This document shows, piece by piece, positions 31,653-39,689 of a DNA stretch of 64,000 bases (position 1 is its first letter; each line of letters opens with the position of its first letter). Source of the stretch: Hyphomicrobium_A sp965243865 (GTDB taxonomy: Bacteria; Pseudomonadota; Alphaproteobacteria; Rhizobiales; Hyphomicrobiaceae). Made by a program: the position numbers and the translations under genes. Under the pieces are notes generated by a model. It did no database searches and had not been told where the DNA came from. It saw only the letters and a program-made list of their open reading frames with translations. Location of the stretch: positions 3,348,001 to 3,412,000 of the forward strand of contig NZ_OZ251603.1 in assembly GCF_965243865.1 (NCBI RefSeq), written 5' to 3'.

Positions 31653-31877
31653 CTAGCTCCGCTCTTCGTCGGCGTCGCGCACGACGCCGAAATCTTGCGA
31701 GCGCGTCGGTCGGTTGGAATCGCTGCTAATCGCGGCCTCGAGCCCAAGCCGGAGGAGGTGACGGATTGCCGCTGCGCGGCTCGGCATGCGCTGAGTAAAG
31801 CGCCAGTCGTCAAGGGCGGCAAGCTCTTCGCTACTAAGCATGATTTGTAGCCTCGTCTCTCGCGCCAAGCCGTTCAT
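31653..31877 (-). CDS. Ribbon-helix-helix protein (CopG/Arc-like)
   Basis: A 74-residue protein whose ATG at 31877 follows a near-perfect AAAGGAGGTG. Residues 5-45 match a ribbon-helix-helix fold: a short strand (TRLQIMLSSEEL), then two helices (LAALDDWRFTQ and SRAAAIRHLLRLGL). Such proteins bind DNA as dimers and often serve as antitoxins or autoregulators. No toxin-like partner is adjacent; the divergent gene at 32038 is not a known toxin. The C-terminus is Asp/Arg-rich and probably disordered. Confidence 0.7.
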   Translation of the reverse strand: MNGLARETRLQIMLSSEELAALDDWRFTQRMPSRAAAIRHLLRLGLEAAISSDSNRPTRSQDFGVVRDADEERS

Positions 31878-32037
31878 CAGGCACCTCCTTTCGGCTTGAG
31901 TGAGTAACGAACTACTTTGGCTGGAAATTAGTTCCTTACTGCGTGTCCGGCCACGTCGCATTGTACCCAGACAATGACTTTCGCGGATTGAGGCCGCTGG
32001 CCAGGCGCGTATGGTTGTGTATTGGGAGTATGCAAAA

Positions 32038-32415
32038 ATGCACACGCGTAAAGAGTTCTATGAGCCCGAAGAGCTGGACACCCTTTCGAGATCGTTTGAC
32101 GATGCTTGCAAGGCGCTCGATCTCACGAAGCCGGAAAACGAAGAGCCGAGGCGGGAGCTTGCAGATATCGTATTGCGGCTCACGGAACTGGCCCAGCTGG
32201 GGCCCGGACAGATCAAGGCAACTGCAACCCGTTTATATCGTGATCGCAATCGAAATACCGCGGCGCTCGAGGCGTACCCCCACGACGACGCCGGTCGGCT
32301 GTCGCCGGTGGCGACGCATCGGCGCACTCAGCCCGTCTCGTCGCCCTTGGGGGCAATGCTCGATCGCACGACCGACTCGGTGAGATCAGGCGCGCACAGC
32401 TCCATGAAGCGATAG
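32038..32415 (+). CDS. Conserved small hypothetical protein
   Basis: A 125-residue protein beginning MHTRKEFYEPEELDTLSRSF. The first 75 residues are helical and resemble a type of small protein I have seen in Rhizobiales genomes, with a helical pair and a final RLYRDRN. The region after about residue 80 is Arg/Ser-rich and overlaps the 3' end of cysB by 88 bases on the other strand, so the true functional part may be the N-terminal two thirds. Divergent from the ribbon-helix-helix gene with about 160 bases between. Function unknown. Confidence 0.5.
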   Translation: MHTRKEFYEPEELDTLSRSFDDACKALDLTKPENEEPRRELADIVLRLTELAQLGPGQIKATATRLYRDRNRNTAALEAYPHDDAGRLSPVATHRRTQPVSSPLGAMLDRTTDSVRSGAHSSMKR

Positions 32416-33266
32416 GCGTAGCCGCGCAGATACCGGCCCTGCCGCACCGCTATGCGCGAAGTGTTGCGCGCAAACAGTCCGCTGGCATCGAGCAGCGTCA
32501 AGCCGGGATCGCGCTTGGCGTCATAAGCCATCGACGCGACGATACCGACGCCAAGCCCCAACTCGACATAAGCCTTGATCACGTCCGCATCGAGCGCCGT
32601 CATGATGATGTCGGGCTCCAGCTTGGCCGCCGCAAACGCCTGGTCGATGCGCGGTCGTCCGGTGAAGCCCTGATCGTAGGTAATGATAGGCCACTCGGCG
32701 AGTGCGGCAAGCGTCAGTGGGTTCACCTGCGCCAGCTCATGCCCCGTCGGAACAATGACGGCGTGCTCCCAGGAATAATAGGGGAAGGCCACCACTTCGA
32801 GATTCGCTTCGAGGCCCTCGGTCGCAACGCCGATGTCGGCGCTGCCGTCGAGCAGCATCGAGAGCGTTTCTTTTGGGCTCGCCTGATGCAGTATCAGACG
32901 CACCTTCGGAAATTCCTTCCTGAACTTCATCACGGCTGGCGGCAGCGCATAGCGCGCCTGCGTATGCGTGGCAGCGACCGTCAGGTCGCCGCAATCGCTC
33001 TGCGAAAACTGCTCCGCCAGTCGCTTTATGTTCTTGGCATCCAGAAGCATGCGCTGGACGATGCCTACCAGCTCCTTGCCGGGGTCGGTCAAGCCCGTCA
33101 AACGCTTGCCGCGGCGCACGAACAATTCGACGCCAAGTTCGTCCTCGAGGTCTTTGATGTGCTTGGAGACGCCGGACTGCGAGGTGAACAGCGCGTTCGC
33201 AACCTCTGTCAGGTTGAAGTTGCGCTTCACTGTCTCGGCGATGATGCGAAGCTGCTGGAAGTTCAC
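32328..33266 (-). CDS. cysB: CysB-type LysR regulator of sulfate assimilation
   Basis: A 312-residue LysR protein of the CysB/Cbl branch. The N-terminal winged HTH has the family hallmark start MNFQQLRIIAETVKRNFNLT and the recognition helix LFTSQSGVSKHIKDLE. Residues 90-300 are the effector domain, including TTHTQARYALP-like AATHTQARYALPPAV that binds sulfate or acetylserine signals. The start overlaps the cysA stop as ATGA, so it is the last gene of the sulfate operon, and it probably activates that operon under sulfur limitation. LysR regulators are more often divergent; a co-transcribed cysB means autoregulated feedback. Confidence 0.9.
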   Translation of the reverse strand: MNFQQLRIIAETVKRNFNLTEVANALFTSQSGVSKHIKDLEDELGVELFVRRGKRLTGLTDPGKELVGIVQRMLLDAKNIKRLAEQFSQSDCGDLTVAATHTQARYALPPAVMKFRKEFPKVRLILHQASPKETLSMLLDGSADIGVATEGLEANLEVVAFPYYSWEHAVIVPTGHELAQVNPLTLAALAEWPIITYDQGFTGRPRIDQAFAAAKLEPDIIMTALDADVIKAYVELGLGVGIVASMAYDAKRDPGLTLLDASGLFARNTSRIAVRQGRYLRGYAYRFMELCAPDLTESVVRSSIAPKGDETG

Positions 33267-34342
33267 GAACGTTCTCCTTGCGCGAATGCGCGTAACCGCG
33301 AGCTGACGAGCCGCACCGGTTGTCCTGCTGCGAGGTTGAGCTCGGCAAGCCGTTGCGATGGTAGCTCCACCTCGTAAAGGTGTGGTTCCTCAGAGGCAGC
33401 CCCAGAAAGCTCGACCCGGGCGATAGAGCCGATATCGACTATGCGCTTTATGGTAGCGCCGATGCCTGCCTGTCCACTACCGCCGTCGGTAATGATTTCG
33501 AGTTCATGCGGCCGGGCGAAGGCGACGGCGGACTGCCCCCTAGCGACGTCGCCGCTAACGATCGGCAGAGCACTTGCCCCAACGCGCAGGTAGTCACCGT
33601 CGATCGAGCCACGAAACTCGTTCACGGCCCCCAGGAATCCGTAGACGAACGGCGTTGCCGGCGCCGCGTAAACCTCGCGCGGCGTGCCGGTCTGCTCGAC
33701 CTTGCCCTTGTTCATCACCACCAGTCGGTCCGCCAGCTCGATCGCCTCGTCTTGATCATGTGTCACGAAGATCGATGTAATGTGGAGTTCGTCGTGCAGA
33801 TTGCGCAGCCAGCGGCGTAATTCTTTGCGTACCTTCGCGTCGAGCGCGCCGAACGGTTCGTCCAGCAACAACACCCGCGGGCCGACGGCGAGCGCCCGCG
33901 CCAGCGCAATGCGTTGCCTCTGGCCGCCGGAAAGCTGCGCGGGGTAGCGATCAGCGACCCAGCCGAGCTGCACCAGTTCCAGCAGCTCCATCACCCTGCG
34001 CCGGATTTCCCTTTCTGGAGGACGCTGCGACCGCGGTTTTACGCGCAACCCGAACGCGACGTTCTCAAAGATGCTCATGTGCCGGAATAGCGCGTAGTGC
34101 TGGAACACGAACCCCACCTGGCGCTCGCGAACATGCCGGTCGGACGCATCCTCTCCGTCAAGGATGACCTCACCGCGATCAGCATACTCCAGCCCGGCAA
34201 TGATGCGAAGCAGCGTGGTCTTGCCGCAGCCCGATGGCCCGAGCAGCGCCACCAGCTTTCCGGTGGGGAACTCGAGACTGACATTGTCGAGGGCGACGAA
34301 GCTGCCGAAGGACTTGCCGATATTGCGAACTGCGATGCTCAT
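33263..34342 (-). CDS. cysA: CysA, sulfate ABC transporter ATPase
   Basis: A 359-residue ATPase from the ATG at 34342, which overlaps the cysW stop. Walker A GPSGCGKTT is at 35-43, followed by Q-loop FVFQHYALFRHM, signature LSGGQRQR, Walker B VLLLDEPFGALD and switch His VTHDQDEA. The last 120 residues form the TOBE-like regulatory domain (VAFARPHELEI). It powers import of sulfate or thiosulfate through CysT-CysW. Confidence 0.95.
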   Translation of the reverse strand: MSIAVRNIGKSFGSFVALDNVSLEFPTGKLVALLGPSGCGKTTLLRIIAGLEYADRGEVILDGEDASDRHVRERQVGFVFQHYALFRHMSIFENVAFGLRVKPRSQRPPEREIRRRVMELLELVQLGWVADRYPAQLSGGQRQRIALARALAVGPRVLLLDEPFGALDAKVRKELRRWLRNLHDELHITSIFVTHDQDEAIELADRLVVMNKGKVEQTGTPREVYAAPATPFVYGFLGAVNEFRGSIDGDYLRVGASALPIVSGDVARGQSAVAFARPHELEIITDGGSGQAGIGATIKRIVDIGSIARVELSGAASEEPHLYEVELPSQRLAELNLAAGQPVRLVSSRLRAFAQGERS

Positions 34343-35229
34343 GGTGCCTCGTCGGGCCAAAGATCAGCTCCAGCGCGCCACTCGATGATCGTCTTGATCA
34401 CCAGCGTCACGAGGGCCAGAAGGGCGAGCAGCGACGCCACGGCAAAGGCCGCCGCAAAGCTGTACTCGTTGTAAAGGATCTCAACCTGCAACGGCATGGT
34501 GTTGGTCTGGCCGCGGATGTGTCCAGAGACGACCGAGACCGCCCCAAACTCGCCCATGGCGCGGGCGTTACATAGGATCACCCCGTAGAGCAGTCCCCAT
34601 TTGACGTTGGGCAGAGTGACGCGGGCGAACGTCTGCCAGCCGGACGCCCCGAGGACGAGGGCTGCTTCCTCCTCGTCGCGCCCCTGCGCCTGCATCAGCG
34701 GAATGAGCTCGCGCGCGATGAATGGGACTGTCACGAAGATGGTGGCGAGGATGATGCCCGGAACCGCAAACACGATTTTGATGCCGTGTTCGGCAAGCCA
34801 TGGGCCGAACCACCCTTGCGCGCCGAACACCAGCACGTAGCACAACCCGGCGATCACCGGAGATACAGAGAACGGGAGATCGATCAGCGTGATCAACACG
34901 TTCTTGCCGCGAAAGTCGTGCTTGGCGATGGCCCACGCCGCGGCGATGCCGAACACCAGATTGAGCGGCACGGCAACGGCGGCGGCCAGCAGGGTCAACC
35001 GCATGGCGCTGAGCGCGTCGGGCGCCGATATCGCAGTCAGATATGCCGCCCACCCTTTGCGAAGCGCTTCGGCGAACACGGCCAACAGCGGGAGCAACAG
35101 GAAGACGGCGAAGAAGGTGAGCGCTACGCCAATCACCGCCCACCTGATGGCGCGGGGCTCGCGCGCAGCCGGGTTCGATGTGAAGCGCGCCGAACGGTTC
35201 CAAGGCGCGGTTGAAGATGCAGTGCTCAT
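34339..35229 (-). CDS. cysW: CysW, sulfate ABC transporter permease
   Basis: A 296-residue permease with six helices. The cytoplasmic loop with the EAA motif reads EEEAALVLGASGWQTFARVT, the contact point for CysA. An N-terminal extension of about 25 residues precedes the first helix (WAVIGVALTFFAVFLLLPLL). The C-terminal FGAVSVVSGHIRGQT is typical of the sulfate family. It overlaps cysT and cysA by four bases at each end, so the three are translated together. Confidence 0.94.
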   Translation of the reverse strand: MSTASSTAPWNRSARFTSNPAAREPRAIRWAVIGVALTFFAVFLLLPLLAVFAEALRKGWAAYLTAISAPDALSAMRLTLLAAAVAVPLNLVFGIAAAWAIAKHDFRGKNVLITLIDLPFSVSPVIAGLCYVLVFGAQGWFGPWLAEHGIKIVFAVPGIILATIFVTVPFIARELIPLMQAQGRDEEEAALVLGASGWQTFARVTLPNVKWGLLYGVILCNARAMGEFGAVSVVSGHIRGQTNTMPLQVEILYNEYSFAAAFAVASLLALLALVTLVIKTIIEWRAGADLWPDEAP

Positions 35230-36065
35230 GCGTGCGCTCTCTCATTGGAACGCATCGTCCACGCCTGCAGCAGGTTGATGACGAGCAGCAGAACGAACGA
35301 AACGACGAGCATGACGGCCGCGACCGCGGTTGCTCCGGCATAGTCGTACTGCTCGAGCTTGGTGATGATGATGAGGGGCGTGATCTCCGACACCATCGGC
35401 AGATTGCCGGCGATGAAGATCACCGATCCGTATTCTCCCACCGCCCGGGCGAATGCGAGCGCAAAGCCGGTCAAAAGAGCCGGAGTCAGCATCGGCAGCA
35501 CCACGCGGCGGATCGTTTGCGCCCGCGTTGCGCCTAGAGACGCCGCTGCCTCCTCGAATTCGATGTCGAGATCCTCGAGCACAGGCTGCACTGTGCGCAC
35601 CACGAACGGTACCCCGATGAAGATGAGCGCCACCAGTACACCGAGCGGCGTATAGGCCACCGTGATGCCGAGCGGCTCCAGATATTGCCCCAGCCAGCCA
35701 TTGCCGGCGTACACCGCCGTCAGCGCGATGCCCGCGACCGCCGTGGGCAGTGCGAATGGCAAATCGACGAGCGCATCGACGATACGCTTGCCGGGGAAGT
35801 CATAGCGCACCAGGGCCCACGCCAGCGGCAGACCAAAAACGACGTTGATGAGCGCTGCCAGCAATGCAGCGCCGAAGCTCAACCGGTAAGAAGCGACAAC
35901 CCGCGGCGCCGTGACGACATGCCAGAACTGCGCGGGGTCGAGTTCGGCGCTCTTCGCAAACACCGCCGCGAGTGGAATGAGCACGATCAATGATAGATAG
36001 CTGATCGTTAGCCCGAGCGATAACCCGAATCCGGGCAGCACGCGATGTCGCCGTGGCGTGGCCAT
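35226..36065 (-). CDS. cysT: CysT (CysU), sulfate ABC transporter permease
   Basis: A 279-residue permease with six helices, starting LPGFGLSLGLTISYLSLIVL. The EAA loop is EEAAASLGATRAQTIRRVVL, and GEYGSVIFIAGNLPMVSEIT is the sulfate-permease signature near the C-terminus. Forms the membrane channel with CysW. The 285 bases upstream contain a small membrane peptide gene and the terminator of the porin. Confidence 0.94.
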   Translation of the reverse strand: MATPRRHRVLPGFGLSLGLTISYLSLIVLIPLAAVFAKSAELDPAQFWHVVTAPRVVASYRLSFGAALLAALINVVFGLPLAWALVRYDFPGKRIVDALVDLPFALPTAVAGIALTAVYAGNGWLGQYLEPLGITVAYTPLGVLVALIFIGVPFVVRTVQPVLEDLDIEFEEAAASLGATRAQTIRRVVLPMLTPALLTGFALAFARAVGEYGSVIFIAGNLPMVSEITPLIIITKLEQYDYAGATAVAAVMLVVSFVLLLVINLLQAWTMRSNERAHA

Positions 36066-36092
36066 GAATCGTCCCCCGCAGACACTTGCGAC

Positions 36093-36170
36093 TTAAGTGA
36101 AGACGATGAAGGTGATGAAGGCCAGGGACACGAGCAGCCCGGTCAACGACAGCATTCGATCGGTCTGCAT
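36093..36170 (-). CDS. 25-residue membrane peptide upstream of cysT
   Basis: From the ATG at 36170 a frame encodes MQTDRMLSLTGLLVSLAFIT and five more mostly hydrophobic residues, then TAA, 27 bases before cysT. AAAGGGA lies about ten bases upstream of the ATG. It would be a single transmembrane helix with a polar N-terminus. Small helix peptides encoded beside transporters sometimes stabilise or regulate them. The frame is short and could be chance, but its position in the operon and hydrophobic profile are suggestive. Confidence 0.4.
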   Translation of the reverse strand: MQTDRMLSLTGLLVSLAFITFIVFT

Positions 36171-36298
36171 GTTTAACAATCCCTTTGCTTGGCGAGCGAA
36201 CGCTATCGGCGCTGGGATCATGCGCGAACCACGAAGTTCTTCTTTCTATATTCCAATTGCTGCTAAGGCGGGAACGGGCAGTTCATAAGGGCAAAGCA

Positions 36299-36328
36299 AT
36301 GGGGAGCGATCCTGGAACCGCTCCCCAT
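36299..36328 (-). terminator. Stem-loop after the porin gene
   Basis: ATGGGGAGCG (36299-36308) and CGCTCCCCAT (36319-36328) pair perfectly over ten bases with a ten-base loop, 22 bases beyond the porin stop on the minus strand. The following minus-strand bases are ATTGCTTTG, only weakly T-rich. It should end or reduce transcription between porin and cysT. Confidence 0.75.
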
Positions 36329-36350
36329 CCCCCCTGCAAACACGCTCGCG

Positions 36351-37745
36351 TCAGAACTTGATCAATGCGCCCGACAGAACGACGTCGAGATCCTCCAGCG
36401 ACGCATCTGCAATGGCGCCACTGGCAACGCTGCCGTTGAGCTGACGCAACGCAAGGTCGCCCTCGACGTGGCGATACGAAAGATAGAGGATCATTCCCGC
36501 CTTATCGATGCCCTGCGCGATACCCGCACCGATCACGTTGACGCCCGATCCCCACACCGCCCAGCTTCCCGCTCCGGTCGGATTGAGCGCATCGCTGGAG
36601 CCGACGGTGCGCCGCGTCGCGCCACCGCCGTCGTAGTCGTAGTACTCGCCGTAGACCGTGGTCTTGCCGAGATCGAAGAATTTATTCTCGATGCCCGCCT
36701 GCACGGCCCAGAACTTCTGCTCGTCATCAACGCCAGTGCCGGCGAAACGCGTCGTGCCTTCGATCAGGTCGTCGACCTTCTGGCCGGCGCCAACGTTGAC
36801 GAACAATCCTGTCGGCTGATGCAGGACGCTCACCGAACCGCCGAGCTGATGGCACGAGGTGTCATCTCCGGTGGTCTGGGCGGCCGCGCAAACCGTCGAA
36901 GTCTGCCCGCCATCGGTGATCTCGCCATAACCGATACCAGCGGCAACCTTGAACGCCCCGATCTCACCTTCGTAGTTGAGCGCGACGTCCCAGTAATCGT
37001 CTTCACCCCACGCCGCCGACACGCTGAAACCGGAGATATCCGGCGAGACGTACTTGGCCACGTTGAAGCGCCGTTCACCCTCGCCCGGCTGATCGCCGCC
37101 ATCACCGATGAGACGCCGCCACGTAATGCCGCTTCCTGTCAGGTTACCGTTATTTGCTGACCGCAGGATCAGGCCGAGCCCCGAATCCTCAACGTCCGAA
37201 TACTTCGCGAACACGGATGTCTGCGTCAGGTTGATTTCGGTGATGGTGTCCGTGGCCGTTGCCTGCTGACCCAACGAAAAGCGACCTAGCCGATTGCTCT
37301 TCAGGTACCAGTAGCTGTCACGCAGATCGAAGCCGTTATCGCTGTCGGCGCCGTCTGAATCATCCTGCGTGAAGCGCTTCGAGTTTGCGGCGCGCACGCC
37401 GATTTCGATCTGGTAACCGGCCTCCCACTGGGCGTCGATCTTGGCTTTGCCTTTGAAGCGAAACCGTGTGCGGCTGTTGTCGTTCGTGACGACATATGCA
37501 TTGCGCTCCGCGCCGTCGTCCCAGAACAGCACCGCCTCGTTGACCTGACCTGAGACCTCCAGCGAGACCTTGCGGTTCCCCTTTCGGGCAGTCGTCGCCT
37601 CCAGGTCGGCGATGCGTTCCTCCAGGTCAGAGCAGCAATTGCCGCCCAGATCGGCGCCCCACGCGGCAGGCGCACTTATCGACGCCAAACCCAACCCCGC
37701 GAGGACCAACGCCAAGTTGGTCCTCGACCGTACTCCCCCGTACAT
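36351..37745 (-). CDS. Outer-membrane porin in the sulfate operon
   Basis: A 464-residue porin with TAGGAGTGAG before the ATG. Residues 1-30 are a signal peptide (LALVLAGLGLASISAPAAWG). Residues 37-58 are a short coiled-coil (DLEERIADLEATTARKGN) that precedes the barrel, as in alphaproteobacterial porins. The barrel starts KVSLEVSGQVNEAVLFWDDG and ends in the aromatic signal LSGALIKF. The stretch around the coiled coil and first strands is clearly paralogous to the C-terminal half of the protein at 43616. Its place between sbp and cysT suggests induction with sulfate uptake, perhaps as an anion-permeable channel. Confidence 0.9.
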   Translation of the reverse strand: MYGGVRSRTNLALVLAGLGLASISAPAAWGADLGGNCCSDLEERIADLEATTARKGNRKVSLEVSGQVNEAVLFWDDGAERNAYVVTNDNSRTRFRFKGKAKIDAQWEAGYQIEIGVRAANSKRFTQDDSDGADSDNGFDLRDSYWYLKSNRLGRFSLGQQATATDTITEINLTQTSVFAKYSDVEDSGLGLILRSANNGNLTGSGITWRRLIGDGGDQPGEGERRFNVAKYVSPDISGFSVSAAWGEDDYWDVALNYEGEIGAFKVAAGIGYGEITDGGQTSTVCAAAQTTGDDTSCHQLGGSVSVLHQPTGLFVNVGAGQKVDDLIEGTTRFAGTGVDDEQKFWAVQAGIENKFFDLGKTTVYGEYYDYDGGGATRRTVGSSDALNPTGAGSWAVWGSGVNVIGAGIAQGIDKAGMILYLSYRHVEGDLALRQLNGSVASGAIADASLEDLDVVLSGALIKF

Positions 37746-37805
37746 AACTCACTCCTACGCTACCAAAAAAACGCGACGCAACTACAACGCAGACTTCGAC
37801 TGAGT

Positions 37806-38378
37806 TCAGATCCTCCCTAGCTCGATGAAGTTCTCTTCCGCAGGGCGCCGTTCCGACCAGGTGTTGGCCTCGCGGCGCAACCCCTCCAGCATGGCGAGTC
37901 CCTGCGGCCATGCCCCGAAGCCGGATGCCGGATTGATGTGGCCGACGGCCCCCAGGTTGACGAGCTGCGCGCCCCACGCTTCCGCAAGTTCTACGGCGCG
38001 AGCAAAACGCATCCACGGATCGTTGGTGCTGGCGACGAGCACGGCAGGCACGCCCAATGGAGTTTCGGGCACGATGCACGATGAGCCAAACTTCTCCGGG
38101 TCGGCGGGAGCGACGAGCATCAAACCGCTCACCCGGCTACCCCAGCTAGCCAATGCGCGCACCGCGGCGAGGCAGCCGAAACTGTGCGCGACGATGAACA
38201 CCTGCCCAGGCACCCGGTTCAAATCGCGACCGACGCGCGTCGACCAGTGCGCGACGTTTGCATCTTTCCAATCGCGCTGGATGACGCGGACGGCACCGGG
38301 GATTTCACGTTCGAACCACGACTGCCAATGATCAGGACCACTGCCATTCAGGCCGGGCACAAGAAGGACCGTGTCCAT
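37806..38378 (-). CDS. RBBP9/YdeN-type serine hydrolase
   Basis: A 190-residue alpha/beta hydrolase from the ATG at 38378 (GAGGAGG upstream). The fold starts TVLLVPGLNGSGPDHWQSWF. The catalytic triad is visible: S66 in VAHSFG, D120 in STNDPW, and H147 in VGHINP. The RBBP9/YdeN family are small esterases of unclear natural substrate; no signal peptide, so cytoplasmic. It sits between sbp and the porin. A role in releasing sulfur from an ester is only a guess. Confidence 0.85.
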   Translation of the reverse strand: MDTVLLVPGLNGSGPDHWQSWFEREIPGAVRVIQRDWKDANVAHWSTRVGRDLNRVPGQVFIVAHSFGCLAAVRALASWGSRVSGLMLVAPADPEKFGSSCIVPETPLGVPAVLVASTNDPWMRFARAVELAEAWGAQLVNLGAVGHINPASGFGAWPQGLAMLEGLRREANTWSERRPAEENFIELGRI

Positions 38379-38415
38379 GGTATGGCCTCCTCGGTCGGCC
38401 TGCCGCGATGCCGAG

Positions 38416-38483
38416 CGTGCCGTCCCACACCGCGCGAGCAGCTTCGGTGGGGACGGCACGCGTCGCTTGCAAAGCGGCGACGC
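38416..38483 (-). promoter_or_regulatory. Two strong hairpins between sbp and the downstream genes
   Basis: CGTGCCGTCCC (38416-38426) pairs with GGGACGGCACG (38450-38460), and inside it CACCG pairs with CGGTG with one bulged base: a 16-base-pair stem with a 12-base loop. Next to it GCGTCGC (38460-38466) pairs with GCGACGC (38477-38483). No T-run follows. Hairpins after a binding-protein gene commonly stabilise the upstream message and lower downstream expression, giving more Sbp than transporter. Confidence 0.7.
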
Positions 38484-38499
38484 AAGCCTCTTCTGTGGA

Positions 38500-39522
38500 T
38501 CAGCTCTTGCTGGCGTAGATCTGGTCGAAGATTCCACCGTCGTCGAAGTGGGTCTTCTGGGCCTTCGCCCAGCCGCCGAACACCTCGTCGATGGTGAAGA
38601 GCTGCACCGGCGCGAACTCGGCCTTGTATTTCTCGGCGACCTTCGGATCGCGCGGGCGGTAGTAGTTCTTGCCGGCGATATCCTGCGCTTCCGGCGAATA
38701 GAGGTAGTTGAGATAAGCCTCGGCCAGCTTGCGCGTGCCATGCTTGTCGACGACCTTGTCCACGACAGTCACCGGCGGCTCAGCGAGAATCGAAATCGAG
38801 GGCACGACGATCTCGAACTTGTCGGGGCCCAGCTCCTTGATTGCCAGATGCGCCTCGTTTTCCCAGGCGATCAACACATCGCCGATCCCGCGCTCGACGA
38901 ACGTCGTCGTCGAACCGCGTGCGCCAGTGTCGAGCACCTTCGTGTTCTTATAGATCTTGCCCACCAGCTCCTTCGCCGTGTCGTCGCTGCCACCGGGCTG
39001 CTTCAGCGCGTAACCCCAGGCGGCAAGATAATTCCACCGCGCGCCGCCCGAAGTCTTCGGGTTGGGCGTGATTACGGCGACGCCGTCCTTGGCAAGGTCG
39101 GACCAGTCCTTGATGGCCTTGGGGTTGCCCTTGCGCACCAGGAACACGATGGTCGAGGTGTAGGGCGACGAGTTCTGCGGCAGGCGCTTCTGCCAGTCTG
39201 CCGGAATGAGCCCGCCCTTCTTCGCGAGCTGGTCCACGTCTCCGGCCAGCGCTAGCGTCACCACGTCCGCCTCGAGCCCGTCGATCACGGCGCGTGTCTG
39301 TTTGCCCGAGCCACCGTGTGACTGGTTGAGCGTCACGTCCTCGCCCGTCGTCTCCTTCCAATGCTTGGCGAACGCGGCATTGTAGGCCTGATAGAATTCG
39401 CGCGTGGGATCGTAGGAGACGTTCAGCAGCGTCGAGCCGGCCTGCGCAGAGTGCGCGCCGGCTGAAACCGCAGCTGCCAGGGCGAGCACGAGCGCCTGGC
39501 GCTTGGTGAAATTGAGCTTCAT
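38500..39522 (-). CDS. sbp: Sbp, periplasmic sulfate-binding protein
   Basis: A 340-residue binding protein from the ATG at 39522 (GAGAGGA upstream; an ATG further upstream at 39567 lacks this). Residues 1-28 are a signal peptide (ALVLALAAAVSAGAHSAQA). The mature protein has family motifs NVSYDPTREFYQAYNAAFAK, NQSHGGSGKQTRAVIDGLEA and TPNPKTSGGARWNYLAAWGY, which line the sulfate site. It delivers sulfate to CysTW. It is the first gene of the leftward operon and probably carries its promoter upstream, in 39523-39689. Confidence 0.95.
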   Translation of the reverse strand: MKLNFTKRQALVLALAAAVSAGAHSAQAGSTLLNVSYDPTREFYQAYNAAFAKHWKETTGEDVTLNQSHGGSGKQTRAVIDGLEADVVTLALAGDVDQLAKKGGLIPADWQKRLPQNSSPYTSTIVFLVRKGNPKAIKDWSDLAKDGVAVITPNPKTSGGARWNYLAAWGYALKQPGGSDDTAKELVGKIYKNTKVLDTGARGSTTTFVERGIGDVLIAWENEAHLAIKELGPDKFEIVVPSISILAEPPVTVVDKVVDKHGTRKLAEAYLNYLYSPEAQDIAGKNYYRPRDPKVAEKYKAEFAPVQLFTIDEVFGGWAKAQKTHFDDGGIFDQIYASKS

Positions 39523-39689
39523 CGCAGTATCCTCTCTGTCCGCAACCTCTGTCGAGGTCCCAGCCAAGAGAACTAGCGAGGCGGGATTATCCGCCGAACC
39601 AAGAAGAACTGCGCAGCTTATTCAGAATTTGCGTGTTGCTAGCCGTCGGCGGCCGCGCCGGGTCGACTTAGTCTCGGCCAAACAGCGGT

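Noticed and set aside
31148..31822. Long N-terminal extension of the glutamine amidotransferase
   Set aside because: The upstream part shows no domain and overlaps a reductase remnant in another frame; the amidotransferase core begins exactly at the ATG at 31147.
31653..32415. Toxin-antitoxin pair (ribbon-helix-helix plus neighbour)
   Set aside because: The genes are divergent, about 160 bases apart, and the second protein resembles no toxin family.
37806..38378. Hydrolase as part of a polyester or PHB pathway
   Set aside because: The protein is the small RBBP9/YdeN type without signal peptide, and no PHB gene is near.
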